Positions 1-11,083 of a stretch of 64,000 nucleotides of DNA are shown here, piece by piece. Both the position numbers and the translations under genes were made by a program. Each line of letters begins with the position of its first letter. The stretch's first letter is position 1. Under the pieces are notes generated by a model. The model was not told the DNA's origin and made no database searches. It saw only the letters and a program-made list of their open reading frames with translations. Source of the DNA: Cryptomeria japonica (lineage: Eukaryota > Streptophyta > Pinopsida > Cupressales > Cupressaceae); contig NC_081411.1 of the NCBI RefSeq assembly GCF_030272615.1, forward strand, positions 217,076,154 to 217,140,153, written 5' to 3'.

Positions 1-137
1 ATATTTGAAGAATTCAATCGTTGGAGCTATAAGGATGTCAAAACCGGAATAGTGGAGTAATTAGGACAAAGGAAGAAATGCGTAACTTTGGCGAGATACT
101 TGAAGAGTAAATTTAATATATCGAAAATTCGTCATCT

Positions 138-209
138 GCCTTCATAGCTCAGTGGTAGAGCGTCAGTCTTGTAAACTGAAGGTCCGTAGTTCGATCCTGC
201 GTGGAGGCA
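138..209 (+). tRNA. tRNA-Thr (anticodon UGU)
   Basis: The 72-nt sequence folds as a full cloverleaf. The acceptor stem GCCTTCA pairs with TGGAGGC with one G-T pair and is followed by discriminator A. The D arm is GCTC/GAGC. The anticodon stem TCAGT/ACTGA encloses loop CTTGTAA, giving anticodon TGT (threonine). The T arm is CGTAG/CTGCG around TTCGATC, which also forms a good B box. CCA is not encoded, as expected for a nuclear gene. A run of six T follows within four bases. The gene ends 134 bp before the ATG of the PPR gene on the same strand. It reads as a functional Pol III gene; an organelle-derived copy cannot be fully excluded without a search. Confidence 0.93.
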
Positions 210-212
210 TCA

Positions 213-218
213 TTTTTT
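213..218 (+). terminator. Pol III T-run terminator
   Basis: TTTTTT begins three bases after the tRNA discriminator base, the usual position of an RNA polymerase III terminator. It supports the tRNA being a transcription unit separate from the PPR gene downstream. Confidence 0.75.
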
Positions 219-343
219 ATTTTGGGAATTTATTTTCCGTTATATCCTGCTTCAGGATGGAAGTGGGCAATATACTGGTGGGTACTGGACCATCAAAGCC
301 GTATTTGGATAGCTTAAGCAATGCAAAAGTTTAAGAACTCGAC

Positions 344-3052
344 ATGTCATGTGTTCCTATTATTACAAAATTTTCCCCCACTTTACGCATTCCTTCGGCA
401 ATGGCAAAAAACAGTGTATGTGGGGAAAGTTTTTACTCTTCTTTGTTGCAGCAATGTACCAATAAATATGCATTGGAGGAAGTTCACGCTCACATGTTTA
501 AAACTGGTTTCAATCATAATATCATTCTAGAAACGAAACTACTTCAAATGTGTACTTTTTTGGGTGTTATGGATTATGGTCGCCAGGTGTTTGACAGAAT
601 TTCCGAAACAAATGTTCTCTTGTGGAATGTAATAATCAGGGGGTATGCGATCAATGGTCCCGTTGATGAGGCAATTACACTTTATAAAGAAATGAGAGAG
701 CGGGGTTTTTGGCCAGACAAGTATACGTTTCCAGTGGTATTGAAGGCTTGTGCCAGCTTTTCGGCTTTGAGAGAGGGAAAGAGGGTTCATGGTAACATAG
801 TCAAGACTGGTTTCGAAGGTGATGTATTTGTTGGAGCTGGACTGCTAGATATGTATGCAAAATGTGGGTGTATAGAGAATGCGTTCCAAGTGTTTAACAA
901 AATGCATGATCGAGATACAGTGTCGTGGAGTGCAATGATTGCTGGATATGTGCAGAATGGGTATGGTAAGGAGGCATTGACGATTTTTTGTAGAATGCAG
1001 TCTGAAGCTGTGGCAGCAGACTCTGCAAGTGTTATGAGTGTACTTCCCGCATGTGCCCAATTGGGAGCTCTGCAAGAAGGTGAATCGATCCATGCATATG
1101 TAATTAAAGCTGGATTTGAGCAGCATATTCCTGTAGGAACTGCACTCTTAAATATGTATGCTAAATGTGAGAACATTGATAGTGCATGTCAATTGTTTGA
1201 AACAATGGCGGAAAGAAATGAGATTTCATGGAATGCAATGATTGATGGTTATGTTAAGAATGGACTTGCTAATAAGGCCTTGGAATTGTTTTGCCATATG
1301 CAAATTGTAGGCCTCAAGTTGAACACTGTTACCATTTCGAGTACACTAGTAGCATGTGCTGGATTAGGAGCTTTTCAACAAGGCAAGTCAATTCATGCTT
1401 TCGTGATTCGAAATGAGGTTATGTTAGATGGTTCGGTTGGTAATTCCCTAGTAGTTATGTATGCTAGGTGTGGGAGTATAGGAATTGGGCGGCTGTTATT
1501 TGACAAAATGTCTGGAAGAGATGTGATCTCATGGAATGCAATGATTGGTGGGTATGCCCAGAATGGACATGCCATGGAGGCGTTGATTCTCTTTAAAAAA
1601 TTGCTAGTGACAGATGTGAAACCAAATTCAATTACCATAGTAAGTATGCTACCAGCGTGTGCTGATTTAGAAAACCTACAACAGGGCAAGGGGAGCCATG
1701 CGTACATAGTAAAGAGCGGATTTGAAACTAATACTACTGTAATGACTTCCCTTGTGGCAATGTATGCCAAGTGTGGTGAGCCAGAGACAGCACAACAATT
1801 GTTTGACAAAATATCTGTGAGAGATCTGGTTTCCTGGAATGCCATGATTGGAGCTTATGCACAAAATGGGCATGGCAATCAGGCCTTGGGGTTGTTTCAT
1901 CAAATGCAACTAGAAGGTGCGATGCCTAATGCAGTAACCATGACATGCGTGCTACCAGCATATGCACATATTGGAGCTCTACAGCAGGGCAAGATGATCC
2001 ATGCTTACATAATTAGAAATGGATTTGATTCAGATGTTTATGTGGGAACTGCAATCGTAGATATGTATTCCAAATGTGGACGTATAAACACTGCACGCGT
2101 ATTGTTTGATAAGATGTGCCAAAGAAACGTGGTTTCATGGAGTGCAATGATTGCGGGATATGGGATGAATGGACATGAAAAAGTTGCTCTAGAACTATTT
2201 TTCCAAATGTTAGAGGCAGGCACGAAACCTACGCATGTTACTTTTGTTTCTGTTTTGTCTGCATGCAGTCATGCTGGCTTGTTGGAAGAAGGTTGGAAGT
2301 TATTTGATTCCATGACTCGGGATTATAGCATTACACCTAAGGAAGAGCACTATGCATGCATGGTTGACCTTCTTGGACGTGCAGGCCATTTGGATCAGGC
2401 ACAAAACTTCATTGAAAAGATGCCAATAAAACCTTCTCCTGGCATATGGGGAACCTTGCTTGGTGCCTGCAGAATTCACCACAATATTGAGCTAGCAAAA
2501 TGCATTGCAGACCGCCTATTTGACTTGAAACCTACTAATGCTGGATATTATGTATTACTTTCAAATATTTATGCTGCAGCAGGTAGGTGGGATGATATAG
2601 TTAACGTAAGACAATTGATGAAAGACAGAGATCTGAAAAAGACACCTGGGTGCAGTTGGATTGAAACGAATAACAGGGTTCATTCATTCCTAGTCGGAGA
2701 TAGATCTCACCCTCAATCTGAAAACATATATTCATTACTGGAAAGTATGTTTAAGAAGATGAAAGAGATGGGATATGTGCCTAATACAGATTTTGTGCTA
2801 CATGATGTAGAGGAAGAATTGAAGGAAGATCTGCTCTCATGTCACAGTGAAAAACTAGCTATTGCTTTTGGGCTTCTGAACACAAGACCTGGAACCCCTA
2901 TATGTATCACAAAAAACCTTCGTGTTTGTATTGACTGCCATACTGCCACTAAGTTTATCACCAAGATTGTTGGTCGAGAAATTATCATGAGAGATGCAAA
3001 CCGTTTCCATCATGTCAAGGATGGACTGTGTTCCTGCAGTGACTATTGGTGA
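344..3052 (+). CDS. PLS-class PPR protein with E and DYW domains (organelle RNA editing factor)
   Basis: This is a single intron-less frame of 902 codons. Six PPR blocks repeat the signature SW(N/S)AMI with MYAKCG-type partners roughly every 100 residues, the alternating P-L-S arrangement. They are followed by E/E+ motifs with the PGCSWIE box near residue 770 and a complete C-terminal DYW domain. The domain has HSEKLA (the HxE zinc/catalytic motif), CIDCH (the CxxCH zinc ligands) and the terminal tripeptide DYW. Proteins of this family bind one organellar RNA site and deaminate a cytidine to uridine in mitochondria or plastids. The first ATG (344) gives a basic, hydroxylated N-terminus that could target an organelle; ATG 401 (residue 20) is an alternative start. 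Upstream ATGs at 258 and 321 open short out-of-frame ORFs that could lower translation. No internal stop or frameshift is seen. The RNA target cannot be told from sequence alone. Positions 3053-3314 are 3' flank with nothing else recognised. Confidence 0.95.
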   Translation: MSCVPIITKFSPTLRIPSAMAKNSVCGESFYSSLLQQCTNKYALEEVHAHMFKTGFNHNIILETKLLQMCTFLGVMDYGRQVFDRISETNVLLWNVIIRGYAINGPVDEAITLYKEMRERGFWPDKYTFPVVLKACASFSALREGKRVHGNIVKTGFEGDVFVGAGLLDMYAKCGCIENAFQVFNKMHDRDTVSWSAMIAGYVQNGYGKEALTIFCRMQSEAVAADSASVMSVLPACAQLGALQEGESIHAYVIKAGFEQHIPVGTALLNMYAKCENIDSACQLFETMAERNEISWNAMIDGYVKNGLANKALELFCHMQIVGLKLNTVTISSTLVACAGLGAFQQGKSIHAFVIRNEVMLDGSVGNSLVVMYARCGSIGIGRLLFDKMSGRDVISWNAMIGGYAQNGHAMEALILFKKLLVTDVKPNSITIVSMLPACADLENLQQGKGSHAYIVKSGFETNTTVMTSLVAMYAKCGEPETAQQLFDKISVRDLVSWNAMIGAYAQNGHGNQALGLFHQMQLEGAMPNAVTMTCVLPAYAHIGALQQGKMIHAYIIRNGFDSDVYVGTAIVDMYSKCGRINTARVLFDKMCQRNVVSWSAMIAGYGMNGHEKVALELFFQMLEAGTKPTHVTFVSVLSACSHAGLLEEGWKLFDSMTRDYSITPKEEHYACMVDLLGRAGHLDQAQNFIEKMPIKPSPGIWGTLLGACRIHHNIELAKCIADRLFDLKPTNAGYYVLLSNIYAAAGRWDDIVNVRQLMKDRDLKKTPGCSWIETNNRVHSFLVGDRSHPQSENIYSLLESMFKKMKEMGYVPNTDFVLHDVEEELKEDLLSCHSEKLAIAFGLLNTRPGTPICITKNLRVCIDCHTATKFITKIVGREIIMRDANRFHHVKDGLCSCSDYW

Positions 3053-3314
3053 TGTTCATGACATTAGGTGTACATTAAGTGTACAAAAAGTATGGAGATT
3101 AAAGGTACTCGGTGGTCGGTGATTGTGTGATGAATCAATTTTCTTCCAAACCCTTTTTGTTTTAGCCTGTTGTTTTCTGTCTTTTCTGGCTCTTCAGATG
3201 GAGTATTGGCACATATATTCTTTTGGAGATGCACTCGAAGCTGCGGCTCATACTAACTAGTACGTGCTTTCAACCTGGCTGCAGGGTTTGAATCTTCATA
3301 ATATTAGACCTTGG

Positions 3315-3698
3315 TGTAAAATTTTGCAGCTGTAGCTGCACAACACAAAATAGATTAGTTAGAAAAAAAGAAACAAACTTGCAGATCTAATGCACAGAAG
3401 ATAAAAATACAGAGCAGCTAAGAAAGGAAATTGTATTAACCATATTACCAATTACATTATGCAAATGCATATTTATACAAATAATATCCACCACATGAAA
3501 TATGAAATTAGCGGTGAAAGAGGCGGAGAAAGCAAGATTAACTTGTTGTACGCATTAGTTAGCTTACTAACATGCTGTTTGCATGAATTACAAATTAATT
3601 ACTCTGGGAGAGAACATAGGAGATCTGTTATTCACGGAGAGAACAAATAAAGGATCATGCAAGCTGATAGTAAACTGACATGCAAACTAGCGCTAACA
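3315..3698 (-). mobile_element. RE1: 3' LTR of a minus-strand LTR retrotransposon
   Basis: On the minus strand this 384-bp segment starts TGTTAGCGC and ends TTTTACA, the TG...CA ends of an LTR. It is preceded on that strand by a purine run (GGGGGGG, plus 3699-3705) acting as polypurine tract. A TATAAATA box lies on the minus strand at plus 3470-3477. The next bases inward (about 3755-3785) read on the minus strand as a GGTTTTGTTCCCACTGGG-like stretch that resembles the region before the 3' LTR of plant Ty1/copia elements; that resemblance is from memory. The 5' LTR was not found, so the family is unproved. The segment begins 262 bp after the PPR stop codon. Confidence 0.55.
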
Positions 3699-3705
3699 CC
3701 CCCCC
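3699..3705 (-). other. RE1 polypurine tract
   Basis: Seven C on the plus strand are seven G on the minus strand, directly before the TGTTAGCGC start of the RE1 LTR. This is where the second-strand primer of an LTR element is expected. Confidence 0.5.
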
Positions 3706-3960
3706 TTAGGTCTAATTAAGGAGACAAAAAAGATGAAAGAAAAGAGGAAAGAGGGAAAACCCAGTGGGAACAAAACCCCCTCTCAAAATGGATGTTAACT
3801 TTGCATGAAACCTATGTTACAGTGTTCTTCACTTAAGAAGATTTCACAGAAAGTGAAAATGAAAAGATATGTGGCATGGAAGGACCAAGTATCCCCAACA
3901 ATATGGAGTCAATGGTAGATGCTCAAATGCTCGAAACTGGATGCGAAAGATGGTCCATGA

Positions 3961-4551
3961 TCATCGAACAACATTCCTCCCCTTAGGAAGAAACAAAACC
4001 AAAGATGTATGAATGGAGTCTCCCAAATCAGGAAGAAATCTCAATATATATGTCTTTGAAAAACGATGTAGATCATAGTCCAAAGGCAACGATGATCCCT
4101 CCAATTTCTGCTTAAATGTCTCTAAGCCAATGCTAAAGTGTGACAAATGTTGATAAGATAAATCAAGTACCACAAAAGATTCAAGTACAACATGGATGTA
4201 TGGTGATAGCTGGACCAATGCGAATCAGGTACTGCCACAATAGAAGCAAATATAGGCAAAGAGAGAGCAAGAGAGTTTGAAGATGAGCCCATGACATCAG
4301 AAGAAGACGAATCAACTCCATGAGAACTATTAGAAAAGAGGATATGAAGATCCTCAATGGTGTCCTCCAAATCGACAATGTGGGATTCTACAAACAAGAT
4401 TGCAATGCCTAGTAGAATTATATCTCGCTCATCAAGAGGACAAGAACTAACTTGTTGAAGAGAATCTGAGGGGGCATCCGGAGAAGCCAAGATCTTTGTC
4501 AAAGTCGTAGGTGGAGGTAATGAAGGTACATCAACTATCTTTGTAGGTGGA
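3961..4551 (-). pseudogene. RE1 degenerate coding region, left part (interrupted by RE2)
   Basis: Two overlapping minus-strand open stretches lie here (4122-4502 and 3961-4218), which suggests one gene broken by a frameshift near 4200. The part next to the RE2 insertion encodes a short proline-rich repeat, PPTKIVDVPSLPP. The same repeat unit, PPTEIVDLPSLPP, reappears on the other side of RE2 at about 39.5 kb in minus orientation. RE2 therefore landed inside this reading frame, between two copies of the repeat. The rest has a serine-rich segment and a hydrophobic stretch. I do not recognise the protein. Between 3706 and 3960 there is only presumed RE1 3' untranslated sequence. Confidence 0.4.
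4547..4551. other. RE2 target-site duplication, left copy (GTGGA)
   Basis: GTGGA directly precedes the TGTTAGGGG start of the RE2 5' LTR. ATGGA directly follows the 3' LTR (39470-39474). The two 5-bp copies differ at the first base, a transition. Confidence 0.7.
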
Positions 4552-4887
4552 TGTTAGGGGTAAATACGTATGTTAGTACGAATAATAATTATAAGTGTGT
4601 TTATGTTTTGCTGTTGCCGAAAGGTTCCCGTCGGGTAGTTGGGAGTTGGTGACGGTTGGCATCTTGGCCAACCGTCGGGTCTATATATTGTTGGGTTGGA
4701 ACCTCGGCAGGGGGGATCATGTATGAACAATTCTGGACAGTGGAATAAAGATATAACTTTTTGGTCTATCTATTATCATTGGCATCAAATGTTGTAATGC
4801 ACATTGTTCTGTTCCATGAATGCTTGGTATGTGCAGGGAATACTGTGTTATCTGATTATCCATCAACTATACATTTAGGACTAAACA
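4552..4887 (+). repeat. RE2 5' LTR (336 bp)
   Basis: It starts TGTTAGGGG, ends GGACTAAACA and matches 39134-39469 over its whole length with few differences. A TATATATT promoter box lies at 4682-4689. It is followed after three T by the primer-binding site. Confidence 0.93.
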
Positions 4888-4890
4888 TTT

Positions 4891-4903
4891 TGGCGTCGTT
4901 GCC
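4891..4903 (+). other. RE2 primer-binding site (tRNA-Asp type)
   Basis: TGGCGTCGTTGCC lies three bases after the 5' LTR. It matches, with one difference, the TGGCGCCGTTGCC site that Athila/Tat-type plant elements use to pair with the 3' end of tRNA-Asp (established knowledge; alignment from memory). Confidence 0.7.
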
Positions 4904-4947
4904 TAAACGAACTTGGAGATAACTATAGCGGCAGGCAGAAGCAATTA

Positions 4948-7373
4948 ATGGGTCGGTCGTTCAACCAGCAATTAATTGTCGTGGACAGCGACACATACGA
5001 GGAGAATACCGCGGAAGAGGAACGAGAGGATCAGTTGATGGCGGACTTGCTAGAGTTGTGGGACGTGTCAGTCACGCAGTACGTGCAGCGAGAGGCTCAG
5101 GAGAGCGTCGACTCGGAAGGCACGATACGTGGTGAACTCACCATCAGCACCCCCGTCTTTGACCTCCTCGGGAGCATTCCAAGGTTACTTGCCAGAAACT
5201 TGATTGCACGACAAAACCAAAGAGAAGAAACAACAAAGGAACTTCGGCGGCAACAAGTTCTCCGACGGTACGAGGAATGGAGTCATAGGGAGGAAGAGGA
5301 GAGGGAGGCCAGTCAGCGTCGTACCTCTGGCACTTGATACCCCTACGGCCGAACAAAGACAGACGTATCACTGCTACCGAAGGAGTAAACAAGGGAACTG
5401 TATGACGATCCCTCCGCATAAAAGAACAGGCCAACAAAAGATGACGACTAAGAGAGGTTGCCGACTCAAGGAGTTCGGAGAAACACAACAGAAGTCAGAG
5501 TCGTAGTCGGGAGAGGCAAAAACCGTGTACGTGGAAGGGGTTGGTTGAGGTCGCCAGGAACCTGCCACTTCCAGACGTAGTGGAGGAAGATCTCGCCGAC
5601 CAGGCCCCACACTCGACGTCAAGTGAAGAAGACTCTGGAACCGAATCACAAAGCACCCAATCGGAATTTTCTGAACAAGGAGAGGAGGCAATACGAGACC
5701 TGCACGAGGAAATCGCCACTATTTTCGAAGCAACGTTGTCCGGCATTAAAAACTTGTCCTTGTCAGAGGGCATCAAAATAGGAAGATCGGATCCAGAAAC
5801 CCCGGGAAGGAGGGACTATAGAAGTGAAGGCGACCAAAGCCCGGTTGGCAGGGACCCAACCAGACCAGGAGCGTACGACACCACCCAGACACATAGTACC
5901 TTCTCAGCATATAGCCATTTCCAGGCACTACATAAAACCGCACAGAAAAGAACGATGGCACACACCCCGGAGAAACAAAAACTTCCAAAATTCATGGGTG
6001 ACGGATCAGAGGATCCTGTACGGCATTGCAAGACATGCGTCACCATCTGGGAAGCAAATGGCTAGGACGACCAGGACTACTGGGTGAAGGCATTTCCAGC
6101 CACTTTGCGAGGAATAGCTATTGACTGGTACACAAACCTTGATGCGCAACATAAAACATCCTGGAGCAATTTGAAGAAGGCCTTCGAGGAAGAATTCAAA
6201 CTCCTACGGGACGACAACGAGATTGTGGCGGAAATTTACAACACCAAACAAGGAAAAAACGGAAGTGTACGCACATATAACAGACGACTGAGGGAACTAC
6301 TGAACAAAATGGAGAACCAGCCGGCAGATGGCCTCAAGAAGCGGTGGTTCGTGGAAGGATTGGTACCATCCCTAAGAAGGACGATGAAAGCAGTACCTCT
6401 GCCATCGTACGATGAAACATACAATCGCGCCATGGATATTGAAAGTGAAAACAAGACATCCCGGGGGATGCGACGGAGCAGCGATGGTGACAGTACGGAC
6501 GATGACAGCGACGGAGGATCAAAAACAGTGCAAGCACTCCGCAAAGATATGATGAGGATGATGAAGGAGTTAAAAGGTGACAAAGAGAGTGGTAGGGAAG
6601 GAAAAGAACTATGGTGTACTGACTGCAAGACCGAAGGACACACTAAAGGAGGTTGTCCCCGAAAAGTCTTCTGTGACATCTGCCAAATAACGGGACATTC
6701 CACCAAGGAATGCCCATACAACTTGAAGGCACGAAGCACACAAGTGCTCTATGCCCAACCCGACCAAACCACACCACCAGCAACACCTCTAAGGCCAACA
6801 ACAAACCCTGACGCCTCACCCAGAGGATACAGAAACAATCAGCGGGGGAACAATAGATCCAATAATAACACACCAAGGAGCAGAATTCAATACGACGGGA
6901 AGGGGCGACCCATGATTCAGTGCAGGAAGTGCAACGAATGGGGTCACTTTGCCCAAGAATGCCAAAATGAAGGTGAGGTAGGAAGTTTGTTGTGCAGATG
7001 GTGTGGTCCAAGGAATCACAAGGACATAGATTGTCCAAAGCAAAAAGGGGTAAACATGCTCAATGTAAAGGGATCAAAGGAAGACGTACTTGCAATCACA
7101 AGGTTGCAAAACAAGAAAGCCATGTACCCGGACCCTCGCACAGAAAAAGAAAGACTTCAGGAGGCAAGGGCAAATATCCAATGGGCGATGGCTGGAGAAC
7201 GGAGGGCCTCGCACCTGGTCGCCGATATGCCGGTCCGACCGGAACCAGAAAAAACTATCATCAAGCAGATGTTACAAACCACAATACCCGTACGGGTGTA
7301 CGACCTTCTGCAAACCATGCCACAGATAAGGATGGCTTTGACAAATGTAACCATGGACACTACCCCTGGATAG
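4948..7373 (+). pseudogene. RE2 gag (capsid and four zinc knuckles), broken
   Basis: The first frame (4948-5337) encodes an acidic, Glu/Arg-rich N-terminus. A frame change between 5338 and 5541 and stops at 5335-5337 and 6063-6065 break it. From 6084 the capsid-like gag domain is recognisable (RGIAIDWY, FEEEFKLL, TKQGKNGSVRTY, RWFVEGL). It is followed by an acidic Ser/Asp linker and four intact CCHC knuckles: CTDCKTEGHTKGGC and CDICQITGHSTKEC (about 6614-6715), then CRKCNEWGHFAQEC and CRWCGPRNHKDIDC (about 6919-7040). Four knuckles is more than the one or two usual in plant Ty3 elements. The function would be packaging of element RNA into particles. Several stops are TAG where the frame suggests tryptophan, consistent with G-to-A (deamination) decay. 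Confidence 0.85.
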
Positions 7374-7385
7374 GAACACCAGACG

Positions 7386-8183
7386 GTGGCAGACCCATGT
7401 AGTACAGACCCAGTGAAGGAACCTGGTACGGATGCCGTAAATCCTATGCTACTCGCGGTGGGCACTGGGCAGAAACCAACAGTAGTAGAGATGGATATAA
7501 TGGGGCAGAAGCTTACTAACACCATTGTTGATGGCGGGTCCGAAGTCAACGTACTACCGGAGGGTACCTGGCGAAGCCTGGGCAAGCCTACCCTTTGGCC
7601 ACCAACCTTCCACCTGGTCGGTGCCGACCAACATGGCGTCAAACCCCTCGACACCCTCATGGCACAAAAGGTGGTAATCAGGATGCAACAGTTTCTCCTA
7701 GATTTTGTAGTCATCCCGCTAGAAAGGAAAGCGTACGACGCTCTTCTAGGAAGGGGGTGGTTGATCATGGCTAAAGCTAATCATAACTGGAAAAGAAATA
7801 CGCTCTCAATCAAGAATGACGGTTATAAGTATGTAATTGATCTCAGGAACCAGTCTGTCAGCGAAGAGCTCACGTCATCAGACTCTGATTCAGAAGATTC
7901 CAATCAATGGGAGTGGGGCTCTGAAGGAGGTAGAGGCGGAAAAGAGCCCGACGAAGGAGGAGTACTGGAATTAGACGGGTGTTTGGAGGATGGATCCAGT
8001 TCGATGGCAGGACTTTTTCATTGGCAAATGGAGGACTATGAGGTCTTCCACCCGGAATGTCATATGCTACAAATATGTGAGTTAGGAGAAGCAAGCGAGG
8101 GGACGAAGGAACAATCCTTTCCCCCAGAGTATGGTAGATATCAAGAAGGAATGACAAGAGTGGATGACACGCCAGCACACTAG
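7386..8183 (+). pseudogene. RE2 retroviral-type aspartic protease
   Basis: The active-site region reads IVDGGSEVNVLP with the aspartate at 7530-7532; the usual DSG/DTG is DGG here. It is followed by the second conserved element, ALLGRGWL, about 70 residues later. An acidic tail of about 110 residues leads to the RT. The frame (third) is the same as the gag C-terminus, separated only by a TAG at 7371-7373, so gag and pro were probably one polyprotein. The DGG is a non-standard catalytic triplet and may be inactive. Confidence 0.75.
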
Positions 8184-9696
8184 TTTGAAAGGGATAAACC
8201 CATCAAGTACGAGGAACGAGATGTGGAGAAGATTAATCTAGGCAACGAAGCAGTACCTTAGATGATACTGGTAGGAGATGACTGGAACCCGGTACTGAAG
8301 GCAGCAGCCTTCAAAATATTTATGGAATATAAAGATGTCTTCGCCTAGACCTACAAAGACTTGAAAGGAGTACCGTCGGAGCTATGCGTGCATCGCATAA
8401 CCCTCGTACCAGGAGCCCAACCGGTACAAAAGAGGCCGTATAGGATGAACAAAAACTACGCAACCAGAGTCAATGAGGAGATCAACAAAATGCTAGAAGC
8501 AGGGATTATATTCAAAGTGGAGACAAGTGACTGGGTCTCCCCAATAGTCATCTCCCTTAAAAAAGAAGCTAATCAGATAAGGATATGTGTGGACTTCAAG
8601 TACCTAAATCCAGTAACCATAAAGGATCCATTTCTGATCCCATTCATTGACAGTATCCTAGAAGAAGTCGTCGGGCACAAGATGTACACGTTCCTGGATG
8701 GGTTCTCCGGGTACAACCAGATAAGTATCGCGGAGGAGGATAAGCTGAAGACCACATTCGTGGTGGAGGAAGGAGTGTATGCCTATAACCACATGCCCTT
8801 CAGGCTATGCAGCGAATAATTCTGCACATTTTTGACAAGATGTCAGTAGGAAATTTTAGAGCATTCCTGGATGACTAGTCGATTTTCAGCGACCAACACA
8901 CCCATTTGAAGGCTTTGGGAGAGTGCATGGAAAGATGTCGGAGGGCTAGGCTAGCCCTGAACCCAAAGAAGTGCAGATTCATGGTACCACAGGGGAAACT
9001 ACTGGGCCACATCGTCTGTAAGGAAGGATTGAAGACAGACCCAGACAAGATAGGAGTAATTGTCAACATGGAAAGTCCAATGAACGTAACAGGGGTGAAA
9101 TCATTCCTCGGCCACGTGGGCTATTACCGGAGGTTCATCAAGGGCTTTGCGCAGGTGTCATGGCCATTAGATAAATTGACAAGGAAGGGAGAGTCGTTTG
9201 TATAGGGTACAGAGCAAGAAGAAGCTTTCACGGAATTGAAGGACCGACTAGTGAGTGCACCGATATTGGTATACCCAGACTGGAACAAAGAATTTCACAT
9301 GCACGTGGATGCCTCCAACTTTGCAATTGGTGCTACCCTCGCCCAGGTAGGGGCACAAGGACTAGACTATTTTGTCTTCTTTGCAAGTCGAATCCTGTCA
9401 AAAGAAGAAAGAAACTATAGCACAATGGAACGAGAGGCACTAGGGATGGTATATGCGGTCCAGAAGTTCTGACACTACTTGTTGGCCACACCGTTCACAT
9501 TTTATGTGGACCACCAGGCACTAATGTATCTAGTGAATAAACCAATCATCCAAGGGAGGGTAAGTCGGTGGCTACTGTTGTTACAAGAATTCACCTTCAC
9601 CATTGTTGTACGGCCAGGGAAGTCCCATGTGATAGCAGATCAGCTATCAAGGATCAGATCAGGAGAACCGGTCGAGGGAGTAAACGAAGATTTTCC
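8184..9696 (+). pseudogene. RE2 reverse transcriptase and RNase H, cut by the RE3 insertion
   Basis: The RT palm begins about 8361 (RICVDFKYLN, FLDGFSGYNQ). The catalytic box reads FLDD at 8864-8875 and is followed directly by TAG. A frameshift lies between about 8810 and 8860, moving the reading from frame 3 to frame 2, just before the catalytic box. The RT thumb and connection follow (FLGHVGYYRRFIKGF). RNase H has its acidic residues in HVDASNF, MEREAL and YVDHQAL. Stops at 8347-8349, 8876-8878 and 9203-9205 are TAG, and 9470-9472 is TGA. The frame runs to 9696, where RE3 interrupts it, and resumes at 33405 with integrase. Confidence 0.9.
9692..9696. other. RE3 target-site duplication, left copy (TTTCC)
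   Basis: TTTCC lies directly before the RE3 5' LTR, and an identical TTTCC (33400-33404) lies directly after its 3' LTR. The duplication is in RE2 pol coding sequence. Confidence 0.92.
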
Positions 9697-9973
9697 TGTA
9701 GTCACATAAATCTGTCCACTTAATTAAATGAATATTTAGTATTTATTTGATTATTTAACTATCAATCAATAATTAATTAAATTAATATTTAATTAATTCA
9801 TCTCAACCCTCTTCTCCTATTAATTAAATAAATTATTCAATTTATTTGATTTAATTCACTTAACCAAATTCAAACCATTAATTAAATAAATAAATCATAT
9901 TTGTTTAATTAAATCTTCTCTCACATTTAAATAAATTAATATTTATTTAAATTCCCCCAAAATCCCACCTCTA

Positions 9974-10222
9974 ACATTTAAATAAATTAACATTTATTTA
10001 AATCACTTTTATCCTCCACCCACTTGCATTTTCCTACAAATGCAAGCTGCACAACTATTTTAAATAAATTAACATTTATTTAAATCACATTTATCCTCCA
10101 CCCACTTGCATTTTCCTACAAATGCAAGTTGCACAACTATTTTAAATAAATTATTTATTTAAATCACCTTTATCCTCCAACCACTTGCATTTTCCTACAA
10201 ATGCAAGTTGCACAACTATTTT
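9974..10222 (+). repeat. RE3 LTR tandem array, about 85-bp unit, three copies
   Basis: Each unit has a TTTAAATAAATT...ATTTATTTAAATCAC core followed by CCACTTGCATTTTCCTAC and AATGCAAG(C/T)TGCACAAC. Three units are present here and two in the 3' LTR (about 31958-32125), so the array changed copy number after insertion or during reverse transcription. TTTGCAT/ATGCAA arms could pair within each unit. Confidence 0.75.
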
Positions 10223-10246
10223 AAATTCTATTTATCCTCACCCACT

Positions 10247-10462
10247 TGAAACCTTTAATGGTTTCCCTTAAAGTCTTCAAACTTAATGGCTTCTTTCTAG
10301 AGTCTTCTCAAACCTTTAATGGTTTCCCTTAAAGTCTTCAAACTTAATGGCTTCCTTTAAAGTCTTCTTAAGACTTTAATGGTGTCCCTTAAAGTCTTCA
10401 AATTTAATGGCTTCCTTCTAGAATCTTCTCAAACCTTTAATGGTTTCCCTTAAAGTCTTCAA
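10247..10462 (+). repeat. RE3 LTR minisatellite, about 60-bp unit
   Basis: Alternating modules AACCTTTAATGGTTTCCC and AAAGTCTTCAAACTTAATGG, separated by TTCTAGAGTCTTCTC, repeat three to four times. The 3' LTR has the matching array at about 32149-32363. No function is visible. Confidence 0.7.
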
Positions 10463-11075
10463 GCATTTAATGTTTTATCTTCCTTTTTCTCATTTAAATA
10501 AATTAATATTTATTTGAATATTTACCCAAATGCAAATTACACCATTTAATTGAAAATACCAAAATTCCTCCCACTTGCATTTTCCTACAAAATCCACTTG
10601 CATTCCTAAACCCCTTCTAGATTCTTCTAAACCCTTCCTAATTAACCTAATCCATCCCCTAAATATTGTCACATTCCTAAGCAAATTGGAGTCACTTCTC
10701 AAAGACTCCAAAGTCTTTGAAAACAATTAATGCTTTGTGTGTTCAACAAATTAACCTCTAAAGTCTTCCAAACCACTTATGGCTCTTACATGACCATTAA
10801 TGGTTAATTCCACTTGCACCCATAGTTAAGAACTTTGACCCCTAACTTAACCCTCATGTAACCCATGTGTCTCTTCAAAGCATTTATTTCTTTGACTAGG
10901 GTAACCATCATGTCCCCTCAAACATTTAATGCTCCTTATCTCTCCTCTCAAGCCTCCTCATGGTGACACTTGTCAACATGGGATTGGATTGAAGGTCTCA
11001 CATGGATTGAATATCTTTCAATCCTAACCCTTGTTAAGATTGTTCAATCTTAACCCTTCATTTCCCCATTTCTTT

Positions 11076-11083
11076 TATAAATA
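11076..11083 (+). promoter_or_regulatory. TATA box of the RE3 LTR
   Basis: TATAAATA is preserved in both LTR copies (also 33002-33009), about 410 bp before the LTR end. This fits a Pol II U3 promoter. Confidence 0.6.

Noticed and set aside
539-2482. Minus-strand ORFs inside the PPR gene
   Set aside because: They are shadows of the repeated PPR coding sequence; the plus-strand frame explains the region fully.
3459-3650. 63-codon ORF after the PPR gene
   Set aside because: It lies within the RE1 LTR on the opposite strand to the element and has no domain.
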